Below are positions 1-14,300 of a stretch of 64,000 nt of DNA, piece by piece. A program made the position numbers and the translations under genes. The notes under the pieces were generated by a model. That model was not told the origin of the DNA and did not search any database. It saw only the letters and a list, made by a program, of their open reading frames with translations. Source of the stretch: Nemertoderma westbladi (lineage: Eukaryota > Xenacoelomorpha > Nemertodermatida > Nemertodermatidae); the NCBI GenBank assembly GCA_032718475.1, contig JAUCBJ010001088.1, forward strand, positions 1 to 64,000. The letters run 5' to 3'. Numbering within the stretch: position 1 is the first letter of the stretch; every line of letters starts with the position of its first letter.

Positions 1-855
1 TAAGTTAAAGTTAAAGTGCGTTAAACCATGTTAAAGTGTAAAACAGTAAGATAGGAAACGTACCGCCGTACCGGTGTTCCTCCTTCTATATCTTTCATAT
101 CTTATATCTAGTTTGAATATCCCGCCACCAATATACTACATATATACATTTGACACTCTGTACCCGGTCTTCAGCTTCCTGGCTTCTCCAGATATATTTA
201 TGATGAAGTCCCCCTATCAATATTGCCAAAAGCTAATTCTACACGCGCTTCTTCAGTATATTCTACTTAACAAGTACAAAACAATATAAACTACATAACC
301 AAACTAAACTATATGATACATGTGACCTAAATAATAGTTTAGGACTCAACAAATTAATCTGTTTAGAGTTCCAGCGACACTATTACAATTCGACCAATCT
401 GAAGGCGACTAAATACAGAGTTCTAGAACACAATAAATCTCGTCCTGAGTTTCAACTCACAAAGTTTCTGAGTTAATTTCAAGATTAATAAATTCTTAAT
501 TTATTAAAAGGAAAATAATAATAACGTTTTATACCGGAGTTAAGGGAGTAACTGGAATACCGTCAGTACCGGTACCGGTACCGGTACCGTGGGTCTTGGT
601 TCTTCACAGGAATACAGAATATTGATCAATAAATCGGGGAATTTAAAGTTATTTTTATGTTAAGTTAATTTGCAATTTCAAAACATTGAAACTACCGTAT
701 AATTTTCCGATTTTCAGACAAAATTAGGATGAAACTTTAAATATCTCTTTGTGGTCCTATATCTGAACCGGTTATTACGTTACGGTATTATCCGTAATAC
801 GCAATTATTTTTTTCGGAATTCAGTATGGTAACGTAAAGTTCAGTTTTTCAACCG
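1..855. other. AT-rich flank, no gene seen
   Basis: No convincing coding region is present. The first bases carry TTAAAG-like short repeats. The only longer forward frame here (74-289) starts at GTG and has no recognisable composition, so it is not called. A GGTACC run and a TAACG run are listed separately. Confidence 0.5.
566..589. repeat. (GGTACC)n hexamer run
   Basis: About four tandem copies of the self-complementary hexamer GGTACC give a short, fully palindromic stretch. The same GGTAC/GTACC words recur in the 3' region of the inner BEL element (32790-33215), possibly by chance. Confidence 0.8.
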
Positions 856-913
856 TAACGTAACGTAACGTAACGTAACGTAACGTAACGTAACGTAACG
901 TAACGTAACGTAA
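856..913. repeat. (TAACG)n pentamer microsatellite
   Basis: About 11.5 uninterrupted copies of TAACG. It is not the common animal telomere motif (TTAGGG) or the arthropod one (TTAGG). It is an internal microsatellite with a CG in every unit. Confidence 0.95.
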
Positions 914-1047
914 AACATCCTTGATTGTAATGATGCAAATCACATAATCATTTACTTTGTCTTCCAGAAAAATAAGTCTTTACCGATTAGTGGTTATTCA
1001 AATTAGTTCTATAAGATAAAATGTGAGTGTTTGACATATAAGCAATG

Positions 1048-1170
1048 TAGAGTTTGGATTTGGTAGAGTTTGGAAAATGCAAATTATAGATCCAAACTCG
1101 ACGATATTCATGTTCAAACTCTACATTGTGCAGTTCGAAACTCTACCGTCTTAATTGCCAAACTCTACAA
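1048..1170. repeat. Inverted relics of the satellite core word
   Basis: TAGAGTTTGG appears in forward orientation at 1048 and 1064. Its inverse (CCAAACTC or CAAACTCTAC) appears near 1092, 1115, 1135 and 1159. The same decamer starts every monomer of the array beginning at 2311, so this block looks like diverged or precursor material in both orientations. Confidence 0.6.
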
Positions 1171-1428
1171 ATTATCACTGTTGTAAGCAGCGTGATATCG
1201 GGAGGGAAGTTTAAATTTGAAACTGAATTCTAAAACTTTAATCATTATTTTTAATAATTGATTCTGACTGCTGAGACATTCTATGCGGTCAGTAATTTAT
1301 AATCTATTTAAACAAAATTATAAATTAATAGTTACTGTTGAATAGATCCGGTTTGTCTATCGACCAGTTCAGACTGAAGTAGTTTCAGTTTTAAAGAGTT
1401 TCAGTTTGGCTTACTGCCAGATATTTAG
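1171..1428. other. Spacer, nothing recognised
   Basis: AT-rich sequence between the inverted relics and the first small ORF. No gene, RNA or repeat is supported. Confidence 0.4.
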
Positions 1429-1611
1429 ATGCCTGTAGATTTCGACAGGCTGATTGTGGTACCTATAATAAGTAATGGATCGCGCGCGTTGAGGAAAGAA
1501 AAAGACAAATTAGCGGCACGCAATAAAGATCTTAATATTATCAAGAAGTCCAAACAAAACCAAAACGAAGTGTATCTTCGAACTACGAAGGAAATCGAAA
1601 ATAAAACTTAA
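1429..1611 (+). CDS. Unrecognised small ORF, 60 aa, basic
   Basis: An ATG-started frame of 60 codons ending in TAA. The first third is hydrophobic (residues 3-17). The rest is rich in Lys, Asn and Glu and would form a charged helix. No family is recognised. It may be a small gene, an exon or the remains of a longer gene, since a second Lys/Arg-rich frame lies 110 bp downstream in another frame. Composition is less AT-rich than the flanks, which is weak support for coding origin. Confidence 0.25.
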   Translation: MPVDFDRLIVVPIISNGSRALRKEKDKLAARNKDLNIIKKSKQNQNEVYLRTTKEIENKT

Positions 1612-1706
1612 CTTTAATCCGCCGAATTCCCCGACGCCGCCAGTCTGCGATTGGGAATCATGAGAAGGAAAGGTTTTGCCATAAGAGGCAAACCCGTGAA
1701 AAGTAG

Positions 1707-1979
1707 TTCAAATCCAAAACTGTGCGTGCAACTCTTACTACACAGAAAGAACCAATAAGTCGACAATCTGATAAACTACTTGGAACCCTGTCAGCGAAAA
1801 TAATTTACAGAAGGAATGATCCTCTTGTTTACAATCGTGAAAAGGAGGTTGAACGCAAAAGGCGGCAGGCAATAAGAGATAAACAAAAGATTAAAGTTTG
1901 CGCGGATCCTAACTTCGCCCTTCAACAGAGACAGAAAAGAAATAGCGAACAAAAACGTTGGCGTGAAAAGAAAAATTAG
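1707..1979 (+). CDS. Unrecognised basic ORF without ATG start
   Basis: An open frame bounded upstream by TAG at 1704-1706 and ending in TAG. It has no usable ATG near its start, so it would be an exon or a pseudogene fragment if coding. The last half is strongly basic and helical, with many Lys, Arg, Glu and Gln residues and a single Cys, resembling nucleic-acid-binding tails in general. No domain is recognised. It lies one frame away from the 1429-1611 ORF, so a frameshifted single gene is possible. Confidence 0.25.
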   Translation, partial: FKSKTVRATLTTQKEPISRQSDKLLGTLSAKIIYRRNDPLVYNREKEVERKRRQAIRDKQKIKVCADPNFALQQRQKRNSEQKRWREKKN

Positions 1980-2310
1980 TTTATTTTAATTTAAAACATT
2001 AGGGGAAATAAGCTGAGCAAGTTATAGCGGCGGTGTTTTCTAATCAAAACGTATTTTCACTTTCAGTTAATTTTCTCTGGAGATCACCCTTTTCACTTAC
2101 GGTCAATTTGTACCATCCGGAAAGATCACCCATCCATGGTGGCATTCCCCGTTAAGTTAAGTCTTGAGCATTCTCGGAATGTATCAACTTTGATGTGTTT
2201 ATTTAACAACAAATGATGATATTATCCAATCAGAACACAGGGAATTGAAGAGTTTGGAATTATTTACTCGCTTCTCTATCGGAGCAAAGACCAAACTCGA
2301 CACAAAATTG
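1980..2310. other. Array-flanking spacer
   Basis: No gene seen. A reverse-oriented relic of the satellite core word (CCAAACTCGACA) occurs at 2291-2302, just before the first forward monomer. Confidence 0.4.
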
Positions 2311-5300
2311 TAGAGTTTGGAAAAGGAATCCAAACACTAGACCAGGAAAAGTAGAGTTTGGGAAAGGAATCCAAACACTACACCAGGAAAAGTAGAGTTT
2401 GGGAAAGGAATCCAAACACTACACCAGGAAAAGTAGAGTTTGGGAAAGGAATCCAAACACTACACCAGGAAAAGTAGAGTTTGGGAAAGGAATCCAAACA
2501 CTACACCAGGAAAAGTAGAGTTTGGGAAAGGAATCCAAACACTACACCAGGAAAAGTAGAGTTTGGGAAAGGAATCCAACACTTCACCAGGAAAAGCAGA
2601 GTTTGGGTGGGAAAGGAATCCAAACACTACACCAGGAAAAGTAGAGTTTGGGAAAGGAATCCAAACACTACACCAGGAAAAGCAGAGTTTGGGAAAGGAA
2701 TCCAAACACTACACCAGGAAAAGTAGAGTTTGGGAAAGGAATCCAAACACTACACCAGGAAAAGTAGAGTTTGTGAAAGGAATCCAACACTTCACCAGGA
2801 AAAGTAGAGTACGGGAAAGGAATCCAACACTTCACCAGGAAAAGCAGAGTTTGGGTGGGAAAGGAATCCAAACACTACACCAGGAAAAGTAGAGTTTGGG
2901 AAAGGAATCCAACACTTCACCAGGAAAAGCAGAGTTTGGGTGGGAAAGGAATCCAAACACTACACCAGGAAAAGTAGAGTTTGGGAAAGGAATCCAAACA
3001 CTACACCAGGAAAAGCAGAGTTTGGGAAAGGAATCCAAACACTACACCAGGAAAAGTAGAGTTTGGGAAAGGAATCCAAACACTACACCAGGAAAAGTAG
3101 AGTTTGGGAAAGGAATCCAAACACTACACCAGGAAAAGTAGAGTTTGTGAAAGGAATCCAACACTTCACCAGGAAAAGTAGAGTACGGGAAAGGAATCCA
3201 AACACTACACCAGGAAAAGCAGAGTTGTGGAAAGGAATCCAACACTTCACCAGGAAAAGCAGAGTTTGGGAAAGGAATCCAAACACTACACTAGGAAAAG
3301 GAGAGTTTGGGAAAGGAATCCAAACACTACACTAGGAAAAGTAGATTTGGGAAAGGAATCCAAACACTACACTAGGAAAAGCAGAGTTTGGGAAAGGAAT
3401 CCAAACACTACACTAGGAAAAGTAGATTTGGGAAAGGAATCCAAACAATACACCAGGAAAAGCAGAGTTTGGGAAAGGAATCCAAACACTACACTAGGAA
3501 AAGCAGAGTTTGGGAAAGTAATCCAAACACTACACCAGGAAAAGCAGAGTTTGGGAAAGTAATCCAAACACTACACCAGGAAAAGCAGAGTTTGGTTGGG
3601 AAAGGAATCCAAACACTACACTAGGAAAAGTAGAGTTTGGGAAAGGAATCCAAACACTACACCAGGAAAAGCAGAGTTTGGGAAAGGAATCCAAACACTA
3701 CACCAGGAAAAGTAGAGTTTGGGAAAGGAATCCAAACACTACACCAGTAAAAGTAGAGTTTGGGAAAGGAATCCAAACACTACACCAGGAAAAGTAGAGT
3801 TTGGGAAAGGAATCCAAACACTACACCAGGAAAAGTAGAGTTTGGGAAAGGAATCCAAACACTACACCAGGAAAAGTAGAGTTTGGTAAAGGAATCCAAA
3901 CACTACACCAGGAAAAGTAGAGTTTGGGAAAGGAATCCAAACACTACACCAGGAAAAGTAGAGTTTGGGAAAGGAATCCAAACACTACACCAGGAAAAGT
4001 AGAGTTTGGGAAAGTAATCCAACACTTCACCAGGAAAAGCAGAGATTGGGTGTGAAAGGAATCCAAACACTACACCAGGAAAAGTAGAGTTTGGGAAAGG
4101 AATCCAAACACTACACCAGGAAAAGCAGAGTTTGGGAAAGGAATCCAAACACTACACCAGGAAAAGTAGAGTTTGGGAAAGGAATCCAAACACTACACCA
4201 GGAAAAGTAGAGTTTGTGAAAGGAATCCAACACTTCACCCGGAAAAGTAGAGTACGGGAAAGGAATCCAACACTTCACCAGGAAAAGCAGAGTTTGGGTG
4301 GGAAAGGAATCCAAACACTACACCAGGAAAAGTAGAGTTTGGGAAAGGAATCCAACACTTCACCAGGAAAAGCAGAGTTTGGGTGGGAAAGGAATCCAAA
4401 CACTACACCAGGAAAAGTAGAGTTTGGGAATGGAATCCAAACACTACACCAGGAAAAGCAGAGTTTGGGAAAGGAATCCAAACACTACACCAGGAAAAGT
4501 AGAGTTTGGGAAAGGAATCCAAACACTACACCAGAAAAAGTAGAGTTTGGGAAAGGAATCCAAACACTACACCAGGAAAAGTAGAGTTTGTGAAAGGAAT
4601 CCAACACTTCACCAGGAAAAGTAGAGTACGGGAAAGGAATCCAAACACTACACCAGGAAAAGCAGAGTTGTGGAAAGGAATCCAACACTTCACCAGGAAA
4701 AGCAGAGTTTGGGAAAGGAATCCAAACACTACACTAGGAAAAGGAGAGTTTGGGAAAGGAATCCAAACACTACACTAGCAAAAGTAGATTTGGGAAAGGA
4801 ATCCAAACACTACACTAGGAAAAGCAGAGTTTGGGAAAGGAATCCAAACACTACACTAGGAAAAGTAGATTTGGGAAAGGAATCCAAACAATACACCAGG
4901 AAAAGCAGAGTTTGGGAAAGGAATCCAAACACTACACTAGGAAAAGCAGAGTTTGGGAAAGTAATCCAAACACTACACCAGGAAAAGCAGAGTTTGGGAA
5001 AGTAATCCAAACACTACACCAGGAAAAGCAGAGTTTGGGTGGGAAAGAAATCCAAACACTACACTAGGAAAAGTAGAGTTTGGGAAAGGAATCCTAACAC
5101 TACACCAGGAAAAGCAGAGTTTGGGAAAGGAATCCAAACACTACACCAGGAAAAGTAGAGTTTGGGAAAGGAATCCAAACACTACACCAGGAAAAGTTGA
5201 GTTTGGGAAAGTAATCCAACACTTCACCAGGAAAAGCAGAGTTTGGGTGTGAAAGGAATCCAAACACTACACCAGGAAAAGTAAAGTTTGGGAAAGGAAT

Positions 5301-8300
5301 CCAAACACTACACCAGGAAAAGCAGAGTTTGGGAAAGGAATCCAAACACTACACCAGGAAAAGTAGAGTTTGGGAAAGGAATCCAAACACTACACCAGGA
5401 AAAGCAGAGTTTGGGAAAGGAATCCAAACACTACACCAGGAAAAGTAGAGTTTGGGAAAGGAATCCAAACACTACACCAGTAAAAGTTGAGTTTGGGAAA
5501 GTAATCCAACACTTCACCAGGAAAAGCAGAGTTTGGGTGTGAAAGGAATCCAAACACTACACCAGGAAAAGTAGAGTTTGGGAAAGGAATCCAAACACTA
5601 CACCAGGAAAAGCAGAGTTTGGGAAAGGAATCCAAACACTACACCAGGAAAAGTAGAGTTTGGGAAAGGAATCCAAACACTACACCAGGAAAAGCAGAGT
5701 TTGGGAAAGGAATCCAAACACTACACCAGGAAAAGTAGAGTTTGGGTGTGAAAGGAATCCAAACACTACACCAGGAAAAGCAGAGTTTGGGAAAGGAATC
5801 CAAACACTACACCAGGAAAAGCAGAGTTTGGGAAAGGAATCCAAACACTACACCAGGAAAAGTAGAGTTTGGGAAAGGAATCCAAACACTACACCAGGAA
5901 AAGCAGAGTTTGGGAAAGGAATCCAAACACTACACCAGGAAAAGTAGAGTTTGGGAAAGGAATCCAAACACTACACCAGGAAAAGTTGAGTTTGGGAAAG
6001 TAATCCAACACTTCACCAGGAAAAGCAGAGTTTGGGTGTGAAAGGAATCCAAACACTACACCAGGAAAAGTAGAGTTTGGGAAAGGAATCCAAACACTAC
6101 ACCAGGAAAAGCAGAGTTTGGGAAAGGAATCCAAACACTACACCAGGAAAAGTAGAGTTTGGGAAAGGAATCCAAACACTACACCAGGAAAAGCAGAGTT
6201 TGGGAAAGGAATCCAAACACTACACCAGGAAAAGTAGAGTTTGGGAAAGGAATCCAAACACTACACCAGGAAAAGTAGAGTTTGGGAAAGGAATCCAAAC
6301 ACTACACCAGGAAAAGTAGAGTTTGTGAAAGGAATCCAACACTTCACCAGGAAAAGTAGAGTACGGGAAAGGAATCCAACACTTCACCAGGAAAAGCAGA
6401 GTTTGGGTGGGAAAGGAATCCAAACACTATACCAGGAAAAGTAGAGTTTGGGAAAGGAATCCAACACTTCACCAGGAAAAGCAGAGTTTGGGTGGGAAAG
6501 GAATCCAAACACTACACCAGGAAAAGTAGAGTTTGGGAAAGGAATCCAAACACTACACCAGGAAAAGCAGAGTTTGGGAAAGGAATCCAAACACTACACC
6601 AGGAAAAGTAGAGTTTGGGAAAGGAATCCAAACACTACACCAGAAAAAGTAGAGTTTGGGAAAGGAATCCAAACACTACACCAGGAAAAGTAGAGTTTGT
6701 GAAAGGAATCCAACACTTCACCAGGAAAAGTAGAGTACGGGAAAGGAATCCAAACACTACACCAGGAAAAGCAGAGTTGTGGAAAGGAATCCAACACTTC
6801 ACCAGGAAAAGCAGAGTTTGGGAAAGGAATCCAAACACTACACTAGGAAAGGAGAGTTTGGGAAAGGAATCCAAACACTACACCAGGAAAAGCAGAGTTT
6901 GGGAAAGGAATCCAAACACTGCACCAGGAAAAGTAGAGTTTGGGAAAGGAATCCAACACTTCACCAGGAAAAGCAGAATTTGGGAAAGGAATCCAAACAC
7001 TACACCAGGAAAAGTAGAGTTTGGGAAAGGAATCCAAACACTACACCAGGAAAAGCAGAGTTTGGGAAAGTAATCCAAACACTACACTAGGAAAAGTAGA
7101 TTTGGGAAAGGAATCCAAACACTACACTAGGAAAAGCAGAGTTTGGGAAAGGAATCCAAACACTACTCTAGGCAAAGTAGATTTGGGAAAGGAATCCAAA
7201 CAATACACCAGGAAAAGCAGAGTTTGGAAAAGGAATCCAAACACTACACTAGGAAAAGCAGAGTTTGGGAAAGTAATCCAAACACTACACCAGGAAAAGC
7301 AGAGTTTGGGAAAGTAATCCAAACACTACACCAGGAAAAGCAGAGTTTGGGTGGGAAAGGAATCCAAACACTACACTAGGAAAAGTAGAGTTTGGGAAAG
7401 GAATCCAAACACTACACCAGGAAAAGCAGAGTTTGGGAAAGGAATCCAAACACTACACCAGGAAAAGTAGAGTTTGGGAAAGGAATCCAAACACTACACT
7501 AGGAAAAGTAGAGTTTGGGAAAGGAATCCAAACACTACACCAGGAAAAGTAGAGTTTGGGAAAGGAATCCAAACACTACACTAGGAAAAGTAGAGTTTGG
7601 GAAAGGAATCCAAACACTACACTAGGAAAAGCAGAGTTTGGGAAAGGAATCCAAACACTACACCAGGAAAAGCAGAGTTTGGGAAAGGAATCCAAACACT
7701 ACACCAGGAAAAGCAGAGTTTGGGAAAGGAATCCAAACACTACACCAGGAAAAGTAGAGTTTGGGAAAGGAATCCAAACACTACACCAGAAAAAGTAGAG
7801 TTTGGGAAAGGAATCCAAACACTACACCAGGAAAAGTAGAGTTTGTGAAAGGAATCCAACACTTCACCAGGAAAAGTAGAGTACGGGAAAGGAATCCAAA
7901 CACTACACCAGGAAAAGCAGAGTTGTGGAAAGGAATCCAACACTTCACCAGGAAAAGCAGAGTTTGGGAAAGGAATCCAAACACTACACTAGGAAAAGGA
8001 GAGTTTGGGAAAGGAATCCAAACACTACACTAGGAAAAGTAGATTTGGGAAAGGAATCCAAACACTACACTAGGAAAAGCAGAGTTTGGGAAAGGAATCC
8101 AAACACTACACTAGGAAAAGTAGATTTGGGAAAGGAATCCAAACAATACACCAGGAAAAGCAGAGTTTGGGAAAGGAATCCAAACACTACACTAGGAAAA
8201 GCAGAGTTTGGGAAAGTAATCCAAACACTAAATACACCAGGAAAAGCAGAGTTTGGGAAAGTAATCCAAACACTACACCAGGAAAAGCAGAGTTTGGGTG

Positions 8301-11300
8301 GGAAAGAAATCCAAACACTACACTAGGAAAAGTAGAGTTTGGGAAAGGAATCCAAACACTACACCAGGAAAAGCAGAGTTTGGGAAAGGAATCCAAACAC
8401 TACACCAGGAAAAGTAGAGTTTGGGAAAGGAATCCAAACACTACACCAGGAAAAGTTGAGTTTGGGAAAGTAATCCAACACTTCACCAGGAAAAGCAGAG
8501 TTTGGGTGTGAAAGGAATCCAAACACTACACCAGGAAAAGTAGAGTTTGGGAAAGGAATCCAAACACTACACCAGGAAAAGCAGAGTTTGGAAAAGGAAT
8601 CCAAACACTACACCAGGAAAAGTAGAGTTTGGGAAAGGAATCCAAACACTACACCAGGAAAAGTAGAGTTTGGGAAAGGAATCCAAACACTACACCAGGA
8701 AAAGTAGAGTTTGTGAAAGGAATCCAACACTTCACCAGGAAAAGTAGAGTACGGGAAAGGAATCCAACACTTCACCAGGAAAAGCAGAGTTTGGGTGGGA
8801 AAGGAATCCAAACACTACACCAGGAAAAGTAGAGTTTGGGAAAGGAATCCAACACTTCACCAGGAAAAGCAGAGTTTGGGTGGGAAAGGAATCCAAACAC
8901 TACACCAGGAAAAGTAGAGTTTGGGAAAGGAATCCAAACACTACACCAGGAAAAGCAGAGTTTGGGAAAGGAATCCAAACACTACACCAGGAAAAGTAGA
9001 GTTTGGGAAAGGAATCCAAACACTACACCAGAAAAAGTAGAGTTTGGGAAAGGAATCCAAACACTACACCAGGAAAAGTAGAGTTTGTGAAAGGAATCCA
9101 ACACTTCACCAGGAAAAGTAGAGTACGGGAAAGGAATCCAAACACTACACCAGGAAAAGCAGAGTTGTGGAAAGGAATCCAACACTTCACCAGGAAAAGC
9201 AGAGTTTGGGAAAGGAATCCAAACACTACACTAGGAAAAGGAGAGTTTGGGAAAGGAATCCAAACACTACACTAGGAAAAGTAGATTTGGGAAAGGAATC
9301 CAAACACTACACTAGGAAAAGCAGAGTTTGGGAAAGGAATCCAAACACTACACTAGGAAAAGTAGATTTGGGAAAGGAATCCAAACAATACACCAGGAAA
9401 AGCAGAGTTTGGGAAAGGAATCCAAACACTACACTAGGAAAAGCAGAGTTTGGGAAAGTAATCCAAACACTACACCAGGAAAAGCAGAGTTTGGGAAAGT
9501 AATCCAAACACTACACCAGGAAAAGCAGAGTTTGGGTGGGAAAGAAATCCAAACACTACACTAGGAAAAGTAGAGTTTGGGAAAGGAATCCTAACACTAC
9601 ACCAGGAAAAGCAGAGTTTGGGAAAGGAATCCAAACACTACACCAGGAAAAGTAGAGTTTGGGAAAGGAATCCAAACACTACACCAGGAAAAGTTGAGTT
9701 TGGGAAAGTAATCCAACACTTCACCAGGAAAAGCAGAGTTTGGGTGTGAAAGGAATCCAAACACTACACCAGGAAAAGTAAAGTTTGGGAAAGGAATCCA
9801 AACACTACACCAGGAAAAGCAGAGTTTGGGAAAGGAATCCAAACACTACACCAGGAAAAGTAGAGTTTGGGAAAGGAATCCAAACACTACACCAGGAAAA
9901 GCAGAGTTTGGGAAAGGAATCCAAACACTACACCAGGAAAAGTAGAGTTTGGGAAAGGAATCCAAACACTACACCAGGAAAAGTTGAGTTTGGGAAAGTA
10001 ATCCAACACTTCACCAGGAAAAGCAGAGTTTGGGTGTGAAAGGAATCCAAACACTACACCAGGAAAAGTAGAGTTTGGGAAAGGAATCCAAACACTACAC
10101 CAGGAAAAGCAGAGTTTGGGAAAGGAATCCAAACACTACACCAGGAAAAGTAGAGTTTGGGAAAGGAATCCAAACACTACACCAGGAAAAGCAGAGTTTG
10201 GGAAAGGAATCCAAACACTACACCAGGAAAAGTAGAGTTTGGGTGTGAAAGGAATCCAAACACTACACCAGGAAAAGCAGAGTTTGGGAAAGGAATCCAA
10301 ACACTACACCAGGAAAAGCAGAGTTTGGGAAAGGAATCCAAACACTACACCAGGAAAAGTAGAGTTTGGGAAAGGAATCCAAACACTACACCAGGAAAAG
10401 CAGAGTTTGGGAAAGGAATCCAAACACTACACCAGGAAAAGTAGAGTTTGGGAAAGGAATCCAAACACTACACCAGGAAAAGTTGAGTTTGGGAAAGTAA
10501 TCCAACACTTCACCAGGAAAAGCAGAGTTTGGGTGTGAAAGGAATCCAAACACTACACCAGGAAAAGTAGAGTTTGGGAAAGGAATCCAAACACTACACC
10601 AGGAAAAGCAGAGTTTGGGAAAGGAATCCAAACACTACACCAGGAAAAGTAGAGTTTGGGAAAGGAATCCAAACACTACACCAGGAAAAGCAGAGTTTGG
10701 GAAAGGAATCCAAACACTACACCAGGAAAAGTAGAGTTTGGGAAAGGAATCCAAACACTACACCAGGAAAAGTAGAGTTTGGGAAAGGAATCCAAACACT
10801 ACACCAGGAAAAGTAGAGTTTGTGAAAGGAATCCAACACTTCACCAGGAAAAGTAGAGTACGGGAAAGGAATCCAACACTTCACCAGGAAAAGCAGAGTT
10901 TGGGTGGGAAAGGAATCCAAACACTACACCAGGAAAAGTAGAGTTTGGGAAAGGAATCCAACACTTCACCAGGAAAAGCAGAGTTTGGGTGGGAAAGGAA
11001 TCCAAACACTACACCAGGAAAAGTAGAGTTTGGGAAAGGAATCCAAACACTACACCAGGAAAAGCAGAGTTTGGGAAAGGAATCCAAACACTACACCAGG
11101 AAAAGTAGAGTTTGGGAAAGGAATCCAAACACTACACCAGAAAAAGTAGAGTTTGGGAAAGGAATCCAAACACTACACCAGGAAAAGTAGAGTTTGTGAA
11201 AGGAATCCAACACTTCACCAGGAAAAGTAGAGTACGGGAAAGGAATCCAAACACTACACCAGGAAAAGCAGAGTTGTGGAAAGGAATCCAACACTTCACC

Positions 11301-14300
11301 AGGAAAAGCAGAGTTTGGGAAAGGAATCCAAACACTACACTAGGAAAGGAGAGTTTGGGAAAGGAATCCAAACACTACACCAGGAAAAGCAGAGTTTGGG
11401 AAAGGAATCCAAACACTGCACCAGGAAAAGTAGAGTTTGGGAAAGGAATCCAACACTTCACCAGGAAAAGCAGAGTTTGGGAAAGGAATCCAAACACTAC
11501 ACCAGGAAAAGTAGAGTTTGGGAAAGGAATCCAAACACTACACCAGGAAAAGCAGAGTTTGGGAAAGTAATCCAAACACTACACTAGGAAAAGTAGATTT
11601 GGGAAAGGAATCCAAACACTACACTAGGAAAAGCAGAGTTTGGGAAAGGAATCCAAACACTACTCTAGGCAAAGTAGATTTGGGAAAGGAATCCAAACAA
11701 TACACCAGGAAAAGCAGAGTTTGGAAAAGGAATCCAAACACTACACTAGGAAAAGCAGAGTTTGGGAAAGTAATCCAAACACTACACCAGGAAAAGCAGA
11801 GTTTGGGAAAGTAATCCAAACACTACACCAGGAAAAGCAGAGTTTGGGTGGGAAAGGAATCCAAACACTACACTAGGAAAAGTAGAGTTTGGGAAAGGAA
11901 TCCAAACACTACACCAGGAAAAGCAGAGTTTGGGAAAGGAATCCAAACACTACACCAGGAAAAGTAGAGTTTGGGAAAGGAATCCAAACACTACACTAGG
12001 AAAAGTAGAGTTTGGGAAAGGAATCCAAACACTACACCAGGAAAAGTAGAGTTTGGGAAAGGAATCCAAACACTACACTAGGAAAAGTAGAGTTTGGGAA
12101 AGGAATCCAAACACTACACTAGGAAAAGCAGAGTTTGGGAAAGGAATCCAAACACTACACCGGGAAAAGCAGAGTTTGGGAAAGGAATCCAAACACTACA
12201 CCAGGAAAAGCAGAGTTTGGGAAAGGAATCCAAACACTACACCAGGAAAAGTAGAGTTTGGGAAAGGAATCCAAACACTACACCAGAAAAAGTAGAGTTT
12301 GGGAAAGGAATCCAAACACTACACCAGGAAAAGTAGAGTTTGTGAAAGGAATCCAACACTTCACCAGGAAAAGTAGAGTACGGGAAAGGAATCCAAACAC
12401 TACACCAGGAAAAGCAGAGTTGTGGAAAGGAATCCAACACTTCACCAGGAAAAGCAGAGTTTGGGAAAGGAATCCAAACACTACACTAGGAAAAGGAGAG
12501 TTTGGGAAAGGAATCCAAACACTACACTAGGAAAAGTAGATTTGGGAAAGGAATCCAAACACTACACTAGGAAAAGCAGAGTTTGGGAAAGGAATCCAAA
12601 CACTACACTAGGAAAAGTAGATTTGGGAAAGGAATCCAAACAATACACCAGGAAAAGCAGAGTTTGGGAAAGGAATCCAAACACTACACTAGGAAAAGCA
12701 GAGTTTGGGAAAGTAATCCAAACACTACACCAGGAAAAGCAGAGTTTGGGAAAGTAATCCAAACACTACACCAGGAAAAGCAGAGTTTGGTTGGGAAAGA
12801 AATCCAAACACTACACTAGGAAAAGTAGAGTTTGGGAAAGGAATCCAAACACTACACCAGGAAAAGCAGAGTTTGGGAAAGGAATCCAAACACTACACCA
12901 GGAAAAGTAGAGTTTGGGAAAGGAATCCAAACACTACACCAGGAAAAGTTGAGTTTGGGAAAGTAATCCAACACTTCACCAGGAAAAGCAGAGTTTGGGT
13001 GTGAAAGGAATCCAAACACTACACCAGGAAAAGTAGAGTTTGGGAAAGGAATCCAAACACTACACCAGGAAAAGCAGAGTTTGGGAAAGGAATCCAAACA
13101 CTACACCAGGAAAAGTAGAGTTTGGGAAAGGAATCCAAACACTACACCAGGAAAAGTAGAGTTTGGGAAAGGAATCCAAACACTACACCAGGAAAAGTAG
13201 AGTTTGTGAAAGGAATCCAACACTTCACCAGGAAAAGTAGAGTACGGGAAAGGAATCCAACACTTCACCAGGAAAAGCAGAGTTTGGGTGGGAAAGGAAT
13301 CCAAACACTACACCAGGAAAAGTAGAGTTTGGGAAAGGAATCCAACACTTCACCAGGAAAAGCAGAGTTTGGGTGGGAAAGGAATCCAAACACTACACCA
13401 GGAAAAGTAGAGTTTGGGAAAGGAATCCAAACACTACACCAGGAAAAGCAGAGTTTGGGAAAGGAATCCAAACACTACACCAGGAAAAGTAGAGTTTGGG
13501 AAAGGAATCCAAACACTACACCAGAAAAAGTAGAGTTTGGGAAAGGAATCCAAACACTACACCAGGAAAAGTAGAGTTTGTGAAAGGAATCCAACACTTC
13601 ACCAGGAAAAGTAGAGTACGGGAAAGGAATCCAAACACTACACCAGGAAAAGCAGAGTTGTGGAAAGGAATCCAACACTTCACCAGGAAAAGCAGAGTTT
13701 GGGAAAGGAATCCAAACACTACACTAGGAAAGGAGAGTTTGGGAAAGGAATCCAAACACTACACTAGGAAAAGTAGATTTGGGAAAGGAATCCAAACACT
13801 ACACTAGGAAAAGCAGAGTTTGGGAAAGGAATCCAAACACTACTCTAGGAAAAGTAGATTTGGGAAAGGAATCCAAACAATACACCAGGAAAAGCAGAGT
13901 TTGGAAAAGGAATCCAAACACTACACTAGGAAAAGCAGAGTTTGGGAAAGTAATCCAAACACTACACCAGGAAAAGCAGAGTTTGGGAAAGTAATCCAAA
14001 CACTACACCAGGAAAAGCAGAGTTTGGGTGGGAAAGGAATCCAAACACTACACTAGGAAAAGTAGAGTTTGGGAAAGGAATCCAAACACTACACCAGGAA
14101 AAGCAGAGTTTGGGAAAGGAATCCAAACACTACACCAGGAAAAGTAGAGTTTGGGAAAGGAATCCAAACACTACACTAGGAAAAGTAGAGTTTGGGAAAG
14201 GAATCCAAACACTACACCAGGAAAAGTAGAGTTTGGGAAAGGAATCCAAACACTACACTAGGAAAAGTAGAGTTTGGGAAAGGAATCCAAACACTACACT

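Noticed and set aside
74-289. 71-aa ORF at the window start
   Set aside because: GTG start, AT-driven composition and no recognisable motif.
856-913. (TAACG)n as telomere repeat
   Set aside because: The motif is not a known animal telomere unit and the tract is short and internal.
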